NCBI RefSeq assembly: GCF_047511655.1
Contig: NC_133398.1
Coordinates: 38,445,638 to 38,509,637, forward strand
Length of the DNA stretch: 64,000 nt
DNA from: Castor canadensis
Lineage: Eukaryota; Chordata; Mammalia; Rodentia; Castoridae
Reading direction: 5' to 3'
Under the pieces are notes generated by a model, which saw only the letters and a program-made list of their open reading frames with translations, was not told the origin of the DNA and ran no database searches. The position numbers and the translations under genes were made by a program. Positions 48,061 through 64,000 of the stretch are shown piece by piece; position 1 is the first letter of the stretch, and each line of letters begins with the position of its first letter.

Positions 48061-48224
48061 TTTCTTTTGATTTAAAATGGTTTCCTAGAAAAGGCAAGGA
48101 CAATATTATGGAGTATAAAGTAAGTTTTGCCTTTGGAGTGATGCAAAAACAGAATCCTCAAATGTAAGAGTCTGGTGGCTGGGAGGTCTAGCAGAAATAA
48201 AGAGCTATCCATGTGCTTTACTGA

Positions 48225-48465
48225 GGGGTTGGTACCAGTGGGAGGGGAAGGATATAAGGAATGGGTATAGGAGGGTGAATATGGTGGAAATATTTTGTAC
48301 ACATGTACGAAAATGGAAAAGTGTGACCTGTTGAAACTATTATAGGAATAGGAGGAGGGGGAATAAAGGAGAATGATGGAGGGGGTGGATTCAACTATGA
48401 TATACTGTAAGAACTTTTGCAAATATCACAATGTACCCCCAGTATGACAATAATAAAAAATATGC
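48225..48465 (+). repeat. Dispersed repeat 'family A' with A-rich end
   Basis: 'ggagggtgaatatggtgg', 'gagaatgatggaggggg', 'caaatatcacaatgtacccccagtatgacaataataaaaaat'; it parallels 23,040-23,465. Confidence 0.55.
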
Positions 48466-48765
48466 TTTACTGAATAAAACTCTGTATGAGAGGCTGATCC
48501 TCTTTGATTTATAGGAAGATTTAAAATAATACTTATTAGAACATTGTTTATAGTGATTTGAAGTAAGAAAAACCTTCAGTGGGAAATTAGAAGGGTTAGT
48601 CTACAAGGAAACTGACTTGATAATTAGCACAATCATTCCAAGCATCTCCTAATAACACTGTGGTCCTACTTCAACCCATCATTCCCTGGGAGGATAACAA
48701 GAATAACTATTAAGCCATATCAGTTGTTGATGTTGTCATTGCAATGGTTTTGTGGGTTTTCTTTA
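48466..48765. other. Intergenic, nothing recognised
   Basis: Short spacer with no identified content. Confidence 0.35.
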
Positions 48766-48769
48766 AAGG

Positions 48770-48858
48770 AATTTGGGGGGTATACAGGGTTTGAACTCAG
48801 GGCCTCAAGCTTGCTCTGCAGGCACCCTACCACTTGAATGGCGCTGCCAACCCTAAAG
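48770..48858 (-). mobile_element. tRNA-like SINE
   Basis: 'gtatacagggtttgaactcagggcctcaagcttgctctgcagg'. Confidence 0.85.
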
Positions 48859-48989
48859 GAATTTCAGTGAAGACTAGCTGATATCCACTAATAAAAAATC
48901 CAATACTTTCTGAACCTGACCACAAGCTCTAAGAGTACTTTGAGCCTGTAAAGGCAGAAAATACATAATGCAACCATCAAAAAGAAAAT

Positions 48990-49170
48990 ATCAAACTGGG
49001 AGCCAGTGGCTCACTCCTGTAATCCTAGCTACTTGGGAAGCTGAGAGCAGGAGGATCATGGTTCTAGGCCAGCGCAACCAAAAAAGTTCATGATCCAGGC
49101 ATGATGATACGTGTCTGTCATCCCAGATACAATGGGTTGCACTCAGCAAAGGTTGGTAGAATCAAAAAAC
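48990..49170 (+). mobile_element. B1-like SINE
   Basis: 'gggagccagtggctcactcctgtaatcctagctacttggg', then a second module 'ccaggcatgatgatacgtgtctgtcatccc'. Confidence 0.8.
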
Positions 49171-49505
49171 AAGTAAATGGTGACAATTAAGGTGTGATAA
49201 CTGCATAAATGGGGCTGAACCTGTGCTTTGGAGACCAGAAAGTAGAAAACAGGGAGTGCCTCTTCATCTTGCTGAAATGCTGGGCTTACTAAGTGAAGTC
49301 ACACCAGCCAATCACTGATGGCGTGATGCTCCTTAACTGTTGCTGTGCTTCTGTGGGAAGTCAGCACCGTAGCTTTTCATAAAGACTCAGCCCAGTTCCC
49401 CAGAGGTGAAAGATCATGACATGATTTTGTTCTCCTGTACATAAGAGCTTTGTGAGCTTTCAGTGCTATGAAACAGCTGCAGGACCTCCCTCGTGCTTCA
49501 GAGTC
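49171..49505. other. Intergenic, nothing recognised
   Basis: Single-copy-looking sequence of about 330 bp. Confidence 0.3.
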
Positions 49506-50748
49506 TTTTTTTTTCTTTTATTATTCATATGTGCACACAAGGCTTGGGTCATTTCTCCCCCCTGCCCCCACCCCCTCCCTTACCACCCACTCCGCCCCCT
49601 CCCTCTCCCCCCCACCCCCTCAATACCCAGCAGAAACTATTTTGCCCTTATTTCTAATTTTGTTGTAGAGAGAGTATAAGCAATAATAGGAAGGAACAAG
49701 GGTTTTTGCTGGTTGAGATAAGGATAGCTATACAGGGCATTGACTCACATTGATTTCCTGTGCGTGTGTGTTACCTTCTAGCTTAATTCTTTTTGATCTA
49801 ACCTTTTCTCTAGTTCCTGGTCCCCTTTTCCTATTGGCCTCAGTTGCTTTTAAGGTATCTGCTTTAGTTTCTCTGCGTTGAGGGCAACAAATGCTAGCTA
49901 GGTTTTTAGGTGTCTTACCTATCCTCACCCCTTCCTTGTGTGCTCTTGCTTTTATCATGTGCTCAAAGTCCAATCCCATTGCTGTGTTTGCCCTTGATCT
50001 AATGTCCACATATGAGGGAGAACATACGATTTGTGGTCTTTTGGGCCAGGCTAACCTCACTCAGAATGACGTTCTCCAATTTCATTCATTTACCAGCAAA
50101 TGATAATATTTCGTTCTTCTTCATGGCTGCATAAAATTCCATTGTGTATAGATACCACATTTTCTTAATCCATTCGTCAGTGCTGGGGCATCTTGGGTGT
50201 TTCCATAACTTGGCTATTGTGAGTAGTGCCGCAATAAACATGGGTGTGCAGGTGCCTCTGGAGTAACCTGTGTCACAGTCTTTTGGGTATATCCCCAAGA
50301 GTGGTATTGCTGGATCAAATGGTAGATCGATGTCTAGCTTTTTAAGTAGCCTCCAAATTTTTTTCCAGAGTGGTTGTACTAGTCTACATTCCCACCAACA
50401 GTGTAAGAGGGTTCCTTTTTCCCCGCATCCTCACCAACACCTGTTGTTGGTGGTGTTGCTGATGATGGCTATTCTAACAGGGGTGAGGTGGAATCTTAGT
50501 GTGGTTTTAATTTGCATTTCCTTTATTGCTAGAGATGGTGAGCATTTTTTCATGTGTTTTCTGGCCATTTGAATTTCTTCTTTTGAGAAAGTTCTGTTTA
50601 GTTCACGTGCCCATTTCTTTATTGGTTCATTAGTTTTGGGAGAATTTAGTTTTTTAAGTTCCCTGTATATTCTGGTTATCAGTCCTTTGTCTGATGTATA
50701 GTTGGCAAATATTTTCTCTCACTCTGTGGGTGTTCTCTTCAGTTTAGA
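49506..50748 (-). mobile_element. Second young 5'-truncated L1
   Basis: From the reversed A-tail at 49,506 to 50,748 it matches the 3' end of the 25.3-kb L1 very closely, including the G-rich tract (forward C-rich 49,556-49,622). ORF2 is broken (separate frames 49,728-50,060 and 50,086-50,298), and there is a 10-bp insertion ('cctgtgtcac') near 50,268. Its match ends at 'cagtttagaga', where the other copy continues into ORF2. No convincing target-site duplication was found. Confidence 0.92.
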
Positions 50749-50949
50749 GAATGCCTCATAGTCTTGAGCTAAGATCAAGGGGTCTCACTTTCAGTCCTTG
50801 GAATTGCAGAACAGCTCATGTTTTCCTGGACTGACTGAAGCCAGTGAAGCTGTGCTGGATGAACGGTGGGTGGAGGAACAGTGGAACTGTGGAGATGGGT
50901 GCTACTAGCATGCTTTTTACCGGGATATTTGGACCATTAACACTTATCT

Positions 50950-51245
50950 TTGGCAGTACTGGGGTTTGAACTCAGGACCTCACTTTTGTTAAGCATGTGC
51001 TCTACCACTTGAGCTGCACCCCCCAGCTCTTTTGCACTTTAGTTATTTTTTGGATAGGATCTTGAAATTTTGCCTGGGGCCAGACTTGGACCAGGATCCT
51101 TCTACCTCTGCCGCCCTGGGATTACAGTCACCATGCCTGGCTTGTTGGTTGACATGGCGTCTCCCTAACTTTTTGTGATGCTGGCCTCAAATTGTGATCC
51201 TTACAATTTGTGATCTCTGTCTGCCTCCTGAGTAGTTTACATTGC
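50950..51245 (-). mobile_element. Composite SINEs
   Basis: 'tttggcagtactggggtttgaactcaggacctcac...ccacttgagctgcacc' followed by B1-like text. Confidence 0.8.
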
Positions 51246-51419
51246 AGGTATAATATATTCATATAATAACTCAGTTATACTTAAAGAGATATAAATAAAG
51301 AATAAATATTATATATTTACTTATGTTCATGTTCTTAATTTCTTTTTGTGATATTTATTTCCATTTGGTATCATTTCCCTGCTGCCTAAATGATATCTTT
51401 TAACTTTTTTTTTTCTGGT

Positions 51420-51665
51420 ATTTATATGGAACTGTTGAGGGGGAACCAGCAGGACTGGGAAGAAAGGAGAAGGTATTGGGGGATAAGTATGATCAAAGTG
51501 TATTATACTCATGTATAAAAGTAGAACACCATAAAATTTGTAAAAAAACAAAACAAAACAAAACACAGGGTGGGGCAGGACATAAGAAAGAGTAATGAGT
51601 AATAGAATGGGTGAGTATGATATGTAGGTATGGAAATGACACACTGAAACTTCTTTTTACAAGTA
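51420..51665 (+). repeat. Dispersed repeat 'family A', diverged
   Basis: 'gtatgatcaaagtgtattatactcatgtataaaagt' and 'aagagtaatgagtaatagaatgggtgagtatgatatg' resemble the other family A blocks weakly. Confidence 0.35.
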
Positions 51666-51739
51666 CTATACTTTCAAAAGTGGTGTCGCTTGGCATTTGT
51701 GCTATTCTAACACAAAATATTCAGCTATCCTTATCTTTA

Positions 51740-53200
51740 CTATCTATGGAAGATTTTTTTCCTGTGGCTGCTGTTAAGATTTTCTCTTTATGGTTAGTTC
51801 CAAGCAAGTTGATAATGATACATTTTTAGTAGTTTGCTTCCTGACCTTGGAGTTTGTTGAGCTTCTTGAATGTGAGGTTGAATGTGTTCATTCAAGGTTC
51901 TTGAATGAACCTTGAATGTGAGGTTATGAGTATCAAATTTGAAAAGATTTCAGCTACAATTCCTTCAAATAATTTTGTCCCGACCTCTGCTCTTTCTTTT
52001 GGGCACTCCAATTACACATATGTTAGGCTGCTTGAAGTTGACACAGCTTTTGACTTTTTTTTACCTTTGCAAAATTATTTTTGTGTGTCTCTTCCTATGG
52101 TTTATATTACCATCTATATATGTTCACTCATGTCTTCTTAGTATTATCTAATATGCCTTTCATCCTATCCATATATTTTTTATTCAAACATTGTAGTTAA
52201 CACCTCTAAAAGATCAACATGGATCTTTTTAAAACATAACTTCCATGTCTATTTAACTTTTGAATATATGAAATAGAGATATGAAGGCTGTTTAATGTCC
52301 TTTGCTAACTCTAACTTTCATGCCAGTTCTGGGACAATTACAATTGATCTTTATTTTTCTGCTTCCTTTCATAATTTTTTATTAAATGTAAGACATTGTG
52401 AATGAGACTTTTTTGAGTACTATAGACTTTTGTGTTCTTATTGCATGTTCTCGAGTTTATTCTGGAAAGTAGTTAAGTTACTTGGAAATAGTTTGGTCTT
52501 TTCAGGTCTTGTTTCTAAGGTTATGTCAGATAAGAGCAGTGTTTAGTTTCTGGTTAATTATTCTCACCAAGTCTAGATTCTTCTGAATATTCTCAATGCC
52601 CTGTGAAATGTGGGATTTCAAGTCAGGTTGGTAAGAACTACTTCTGGTCTGAGTTCTGGTTGCTGTTCCCTCTTTTGGGGGTACTTCCCCTGATCTTGGG
52701 TTGTTTTCTCATATCCATGCACAGCTAAATATTTGAGGGGAACCTCTACAGATCCTTAGAGTTCTTTTTATGCAGCGTATACTCTCCTGTGCTCTCTCCT
52801 ATGAATACTAACCACATGGTCTATCCAGAATCTCAGCTCTGTTTCCTCAATTCAGGGATTCTGTTAGGCTCCTAATGGTTTGCATTTTCCTGTACCATGT
52901 CCTGGAATTTCTCTTAGAACACTAAATTAGGGAGATTGGAGGGCTCATCTTGTTTTTCCTCCGTCTCCCACGGACGAATTTTGTTGACTGATGTCCTGTG
53001 TTTTGAAAAACATTGGTTCACATATTTGTCTGGTTTTTGTCAGTAGTTTCAGGCAGAACAGCAAATCCAGTCTTTGTTACTCTATCTTGGCTGAAAGTGG
53101 AAATTGGAGGGCCTCTGAATATTCCAGCCTGTATTTGTCCTGCAAAGGCAATAGGGGTTTTTGGCTACATTTGTGATAGAATATAATCAGTCATATATTA
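51740..53200 (-). mobile_element. Old L1 3' UTR region
   Basis: T-rich, reversed old-L1-like text ('gctgctgttaagattttctctttatgg', 'gagtttgttgagcttcttgaatgtgagg', 'attaaatgtaagacattgtgaatgag'). Confidence 0.5.
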
Positions 53201-53449
53201 TATATCTTAACTTTTTTTTTAAACCCAGCACCCTTGGCAAGATCTGTTAGAATCAATGAGGCATGAACAGGTATGCCACTATAGTTGTTTAAGCATTAGT
53301 GGTACTAACAGGAAGGAAAATCTCCCTGTGACAATTTAGTATTAGTTGCGGGGAATTTTGAAGGGTACATGTACTTCTCCAAGCCATTTTTCAAAATTGT
53401 ATTTGAACTTCTGCAATTTGGAAGGCTCAATTTCTGCAAAAAGAGTAGT

Positions 53450-54410
53450 TGCGATTTTTTTAAACTAGCAATTGAATTGAATCTGGATGAATTTGGAGAG
53501 TATTGTCATGTTAACAACAGTACATCTCCCAATCCATGAACACAAATATATTTCACTTATTTAGGTTTTCTTTAATTTCTTCTGATTTAATATATTACAT
53601 TCAGCTGATTTAATATATTACAACCTTTATGAACTCCTTTTCAACTCTAATAGTTTGAGAATTCCTTAGGACTTTCTATATAAGAGATAATGTCATCTGC
53701 AAAGAGTGATAGTTTTATGTATTCCTTTCTATCTGGAAACCTTTTGTTTCTTTTACTTTCCTAATTGTCCTGGCTAGATCCACCAATGCAATGTTGAATT
53801 AAAGTGGTAAGAGTAAATATGTCTTACTTCTGATCTTTGGAGAGAAGGTCTCAGTCTTTCATCAACAGATGTAACATTTACTGTGGGCTTTTCAAAGAGG
53901 CCCCTTTTTCAGTTTGAGGAAGTTCTCTCCTACTCTCCATTTGTTGAGAGTGTTTTTTAATCAAAAAAGAATGTTAGAATTTGTCAAATGCTTCTTTCTG
54001 TTTCCATTGAGATGTTATGTAATTATCCCTTTGTTTTGTTAATATGGCAAATTTTATGAAAAATGAACTAACATTTTTTTCCTGGTTGTTACAACCTCCT
54101 GGGGTAAATCTCACTTAGTCATGGTATTCAATCCTTTTTATAAGCTGCTGGATTCGATATGCTAGAATTTTGTTGGGGAGTTTTGCATCTCTATTTATAA
54201 GGGATGTTGGCCTATAATTTTCATGTGATGTCTTTATCTGGTTTTGGTATAGTGGCATGCAAGAGTGAATTGTGAAGTATTCCTTCCTCTTCAATTTTTT
54301 GAAACATTTGTGAATGATTGTTGTTAATTCTTCTTTATACATTTGGCAGAACTCGCCAGTGGTTCTGGACTTCTCTTTGTGAGAAAGTAAAAGGGCTTTA
54401 TAAAGGACTA
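53450..54410 (-). mobile_element. Old L1 ORF2 fragment
   Basis: The minus-strand frame 54,115-54,423 reads 'ENYRPTSLINRDAKLPNKIL', clearly the RT region of L1 ORF2 ('[20 protein letters not shown]' in the young copy). It lies just right of the 3' UTR region above, so both may be one broken element. Confidence 0.85.
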
Positions 54411-55029
54411 AGTCCACATACACGAAGAAAATATGAGGATGATAAATAGCAGATGAAGGAAGAGGATACTAAATGAGAGGTATCGATGAAATTTTAGAGT
54501 GGAAAACAGATGGACTAAAGGTATGATAACAGATTTTACAGACCATATAAAGATGAACCATAGATGACAATGAAGTAAAGTCAGCGGAACAGAGTGAAAG
54601 AAACTTTGAAAAGGCTCAGGAACTGGAAACAGTAGATTTGTTTGGAGATGGGGATTTGTGAGGGGTGAAAACATGAGAACTGGTTAATATATGAACATGG
54701 TCTCTTAGATCTCCTCCTCCACTTCTGTCTCTTCTATAGAGACAGAAGTTTCACTTACAGGACAAGTTAACCCAGAGAAAGGTTCTGCACTCACAGAAAG
54801 TGATATGGTTATTCACTGAAAACTGAATGGGGAGTCTCCTTGCTCCCTTCACCTACTGTGCTGAGAGAACATGGGAGCCATGCTTAAATATCCTGTTATG
54901 GGGACTGGAGTAGTGATTTGAAACAACAGACATTAATTATTTCACAATTTCTGAGGTCAGGAATATGGAAGAAGATTAGATGGATAACTCTAACTTGGGG
55001 TGTCATATGATGTTATAGTCTGGACATCA
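54411..55029. other. Intergenic, nothing recognised
   Basis: An 88-codon minus-strand frame (54,408-54,674) has no known relative. Confidence 0.35.
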
Positions 55030-55548
55030 GTTGGGGATGCAGTCTTCAAAAGCTAGACTGTGGCCAACTACCTGGAAGGCAGAGGTAGGAAGAACACAAG
55101 TATGAGGCCAGCCAGTTCAGGCACAATATACATTTTTATCACCTGCACATGGAGTATTTGAAAGATAGACCAAATTCTCAGCAAAAAACTAAGACAAAAA
55201 AAAAAGAAGAAATTAAAACAAATTGAGCCAGGCACAGTGGCAAACAGTGGCACTCAGCTGCTCGGGAGGCAGAGATAGGTGGATCATGGTTTGAAGCCAG
55301 CCTGGACAAAGGTTAGCAAGTCTCTATCTCAAAAAACAAGCCAGGCATGGTAGTACACACCTATAATCCTAGCTACTTGGAAGGTAGAGGTAGGAGAATC
55401 ATAACCCAAAGCCTGCCTGGGCAACATTTGAGACCCTATCAAAAGCAAACTAAAACAAAAAGAGCTGTGGGCATGCTCAAGTGGTAGAGTGCTTACCTAG
55501 CAAGTATAAAGGCTGAGTTCAATCCACAGTACTACCAAAAGAAAGAGG
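55030..55548 (+). mobile_element. Several plus-strand SINE modules
   Basis: B1-like modules at about 55,045-55,200, 55,226-55,335 and 55,345-55,460 precede a tRNA-like part 'gagctgtgggcatgctcaagtggtagagtgcttacctagc'. Confidence 0.8.
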
Positions 55549-55642
55549 AGGAGAAGAGAAAAAGGAGAAGGAAAAGGAGAAGGAGGGAAGAGTGGGGGAG
55601 AAAGGGGAAGAAGAGGAAAAGAAGACAGAAAGAAAGAGATTG
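55549..55642 (+). repeat. Purine-rich simple repeat
   Basis: GGA/GAAAA units grown from the SINE tail. Confidence 0.9.
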
Positions 55643-55689
55643 AAATTATACAAATTATGGCTATACTGAACTTTTTTACCTGGAAAATT

Positions 55690-56350
55690 CCAAACTTTGG
55701 GTTTTAATTTGGAAATTAAATATATATTACTAAATAGAGCTCATGCATCAAAGAATTCTCCAGGGAAATGTGAATATATTTTGAACTAAATGAAAATACA
55801 ACATATCAAAATGTGTGGGAAGCAGCTAAAGCATTTCTTGATAAGAAATTTATAGCACTAAATGTCTACATAGAAAAGAAAAAATTTCAAAATAATAATA
55901 TATTCATCTACTTTAAGAAACTAGAAAAAGAATACACTCAACCCAAAGCAAGTAAATGAAAGGAGATAATAAATAGCAAAACACACAAAAAAAATTAAAA
56001 GCAGAAAAATAAAATCACTGAAAAAGCTGGTTCTTTGAAACAGTTCATAAAATTAATAGAACCTCAGTCATATTGACCAAGACAAAAAAGAGAACTTTAA
56101 CAATATGGAAACTGAAAGAGGGGACATGACTATAAGTACTACAGAAATTATAAAAATGAAAATATTATGAGCAAATATGTGTTTACTTTAGAGAACTTAG
56201 ATGGAATGGACAAGGCAGGTCAAGCAGGTAACATAAATATATAAATTAATGGATGGAATAGAAGAGTGATGAGTCCTGGAGATGACTTGGAAAACACTTT
56301 TCCTATTTTATAAATTTACAAAAATCCATGTCAAACAAATAATAATCCTA
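55690..56350 (+). mobile_element. Old L1 ORF2 fragment
   Basis: Plus-strand text with many A-rich codons translates in pieces to L1 ORF2 linker-region phrases; stops and frameshifts are frequent. Confidence 0.65.
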
Positions 56351-57074
56351 ATGGCAGACATCCAGAAATGAGGATATCCTATCACAACAGCAAGTATTTT
56401 ATGACCTAGACTTTGTTATAACCACTAGACCCTCTCTGCAGGCATTACTCACCCTGAAAGGAAAGCATGCTAAGAACATGGGAAGAAACAGTTGTGACAA
56501 CTCATGCCTTGGGACAGTTTTACATTAATATGACTTACCATGGAAAGCAGTGTTTATGATCTCTTCCCACCCACCAAGACTGGGGGGCTTCTCTTCCTTC
56601 CTCCCACAATTTAAAGGTACTGCCACCTTGGCTTTCCCCTGCTGCGTGGGCCATCATCACACCTTCTTGCACTTCTGATTTATGGTCACATGTTGCCTGA
56701 AACACCAAAGCTCCCCATTTCTAAGCCATAACCACGCTCTGCCTCCTAAACTCCCGTGTGCTTCTCAGGTGCACTTCCAGGACAGGGAGGAGAGTTGGTG
56801 AAGGTTCCTCTGTCCCAGCCACACTTTCTCACAAGGTACTCTGTGTGCCAAAGCCCTTAGGTTTCTGAGGACAGGTGACCAGATAGTTGTTGTGAAGGAG
56901 AAAGCACAGTCAATGGCCTGGGGGGCGGGGGGTGGGGGGCGCGGTTAAGAGAAAGTGGGAAACAAACATAGCTTGTGAGCATGGCACCTTTAGGCCCAGG
57001 CTATGTGACCTTGACAAGTGACCACACACCTTCATCTGCAGACTGAATCGCCACATGAGCATCCCTTATGAGAC
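56351..57074. other. Upstream region of the intact gene, nothing recognised
   Basis: It contains a G-rich run at about 56,920-56,945 but no clear CpG island. Confidence 0.35.
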
Positions 57075-63046
<5,972 letters not shown>

Positions 63047-63140
63047 AAAGAGTTTCTGGGCCCCCCAGGCTCTGCATCCCTTGAAGAGCACTGCTATTGT
63101 CATTTCCAGTAACAAACAGGTGGGGCAGAGCGCCACCAGA

Positions 63141-63146
63141 AATATA
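63141..63146 (+). other. Probable variant poly(A) signal AATATA of the intact gene
   Basis: It aligns with AATAAA at 38,626-38,631 in the pseudogene (context 'tctaaataaagtctatgcc' against 'agaaatatactctagacc'). No AATAAA is visible between the stop codon and the first SINE at 63,285. Confidence 0.45.
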
Positions 63147-63284
63147 CTCTAGACCTCTAAAGAGTTGTCTGTCTGCTCCTTGCATCTGCTGTACTTTGTT
63201 AAGGGAAGGAATGAAGGAAGCCAGTAAGTCTACCCCATCTAGGGTTGGAGCTCTAACTCACATTTCAGATGGGTCATTTTATAG

Positions 63285-63468
63285 AGTGTTTGTTGGTGGT
63301 ACTGGGGTTTGAACTTAGGGCCTCACACTCCTAGGCAGGTGCACTTGAGCCACTCTACCAGCTTTTTGGTTTTTGTTTTTTTTTTTTTGGTGGTACTGGG
63401 GTTTGAACTCACAGCCTCATGCTTGCTAGGCAGGCACTCTACCATTTGAGCCACTTCTCCAGTTCGAG
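63285..63468 (-). mobile_element. Two minus-strand tRNA-like SINEs
   Basis: 'gttggtggtactggggtttgaacttagggcctcac' (63,290-63,365, shortened) and 'ggtggtactggggtttgaactcacagcctcatgcttgc' (63,388-63,465). Confidence 0.9.
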
Positions 63469-63734
63469 TCATTTTATAGAAGTACCACAGTGTAACTTTT
63501 CTTGATGGGGGCTTTTGAGTTTATCCAAACACACATGACATATGTCAAATGAAAACTTAATGAGAGCACCTCCCCTATCTGCTCACTGTTGGTATTAGGA
63601 ATATATCTTTCTAGAGAATCCATCTGGTTGTCTTTCTACCTACCAGGGGAGAGGTAGGGAGAGAAAGCATATAGTTGGATGTTTGTGTGCTTGAAAAAAA
63701 GCTGACATCATCCTGACCAGGGCATAACAGAAGG
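63469..63734. other. Intergenic, nothing recognised
   Basis: Short spacer. Confidence 0.3.
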
Positions 63735-63975
63735 CAAAAGTCAGTTTGCAGCTGGGCACCAGAGGCTTGCATCTGTGATTGTAGCTATTTGGATGGCTGA
63801 GATCAGGAGGATGGTGATTTGAGGCCAGCCTGGGCAGAGTTCCTGACATCCTATTTCCAAAATAACCAGAGCAAAATGGACCAGAGATGTGGGTCAAGAG
63901 TTAGAGCACCCACTTTATGAGTGTGATGCCCTGAGTTCAAACCCCAGTTCCCCCCCCCAAAAAAAAAAAAAAGTC
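63735..63975 (+). mobile_element. Composite SINE with A tail
   Basis: 'gctgggcaccagaggcttgcatctgtgattgtagctat...gaggccagcctgggcagag' followed by a tRNA-like part and A-run. Confidence 0.85.
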
Positions 63976-64000
63976 CAGTTTGCTTAGCACTAAAACCAAG

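Noticed and set aside
56918-56945. G-rich run upstream of the intact gene as a CpG-island promoter
   Set aside because: It is short, contains few CpG pairs, and is not shared with the upstream region of the other copy.

Overview
This is a mammalian nuclear genomic window, most likely from a castorimorph rodent; beaver is my first guess, kangaroo rat or pocket gopher are possible. The guess rests on dozens of copies of a short SINE with a tRNA-like box ('ctcaagtggtagagc...gagttcaaaccccagtaccgcc') joined to a B1/7SL-like part, and on several recent L1 copies sharing one 3' UTR. Most of the window is interspersed repeat. There are no bacterial-type operons, CRISPR arrays or phage genes.

The real genes are two tandem, same-strand copies of a SPATA31F/FAM205-family testis gene, about 25.4 kb apart. 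The right copy (57,226-63,046) is intact: four exons with good splice sites encode a predicted 1,335-residue protein with one N-terminal membrane segment, a cysteine motif, about seven copies of a 'LExHLxxxxLxxxWGLP' motif and a basic tail. The left copy (31,855-38,640) keeps a clean exon 1-3 and the start of exon 4, then has a one-base insertion, a stop, a SINE insertion and many further breaks. It is best called a pseudogene, though it could still make a 262-residue truncated protein. Upstream sequence and introns are shared, so the duplication covered promoter to poly(A) site. In human these genes lie at 9p13.3.

Layout: 1-8.4 kb, ERV-type LTR remnants, old repeats and an L1 3' end; 8.9-9.3 kb, L1 3' end; 9.3-21 kb, SINE-rich intergenic DNA with L2, old L1 and a (CT)n tract; 21-24.7 kb, old L1 and two minus-strand LTRs; 25.26-28.46 kb, a young 5'-truncated L1 with a long open ORF2, nested in an older L1; 28.5-31.5 kb, SINEs and unassigned DNA; 31.5-38.7 kb, pseudogene; 38.8-39.05 kb, a cluster of inverted repeats; 39.2-42.2 kb, ancient repeat; 43.5-44.16 kb, a BANF1 retropseudogene; 44.4-46.5 kb, old L1 carrying a young L1 with an apparent 3' transduction; 46.5-56.4 kb, SINEs, a second truncated young L1 and old L1 pieces; 57.1-63.2 kb, the intact gene; 63.2-64 kb, SINEs.

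No novel multi-gene system is evident. The points most worth following are the divergent fates of the two gene copies, the internal repeats of the protein, the two L1 3'-transduction candidates and the inverted-repeat cluster. All repeat-family names were given by eye and are approximate.
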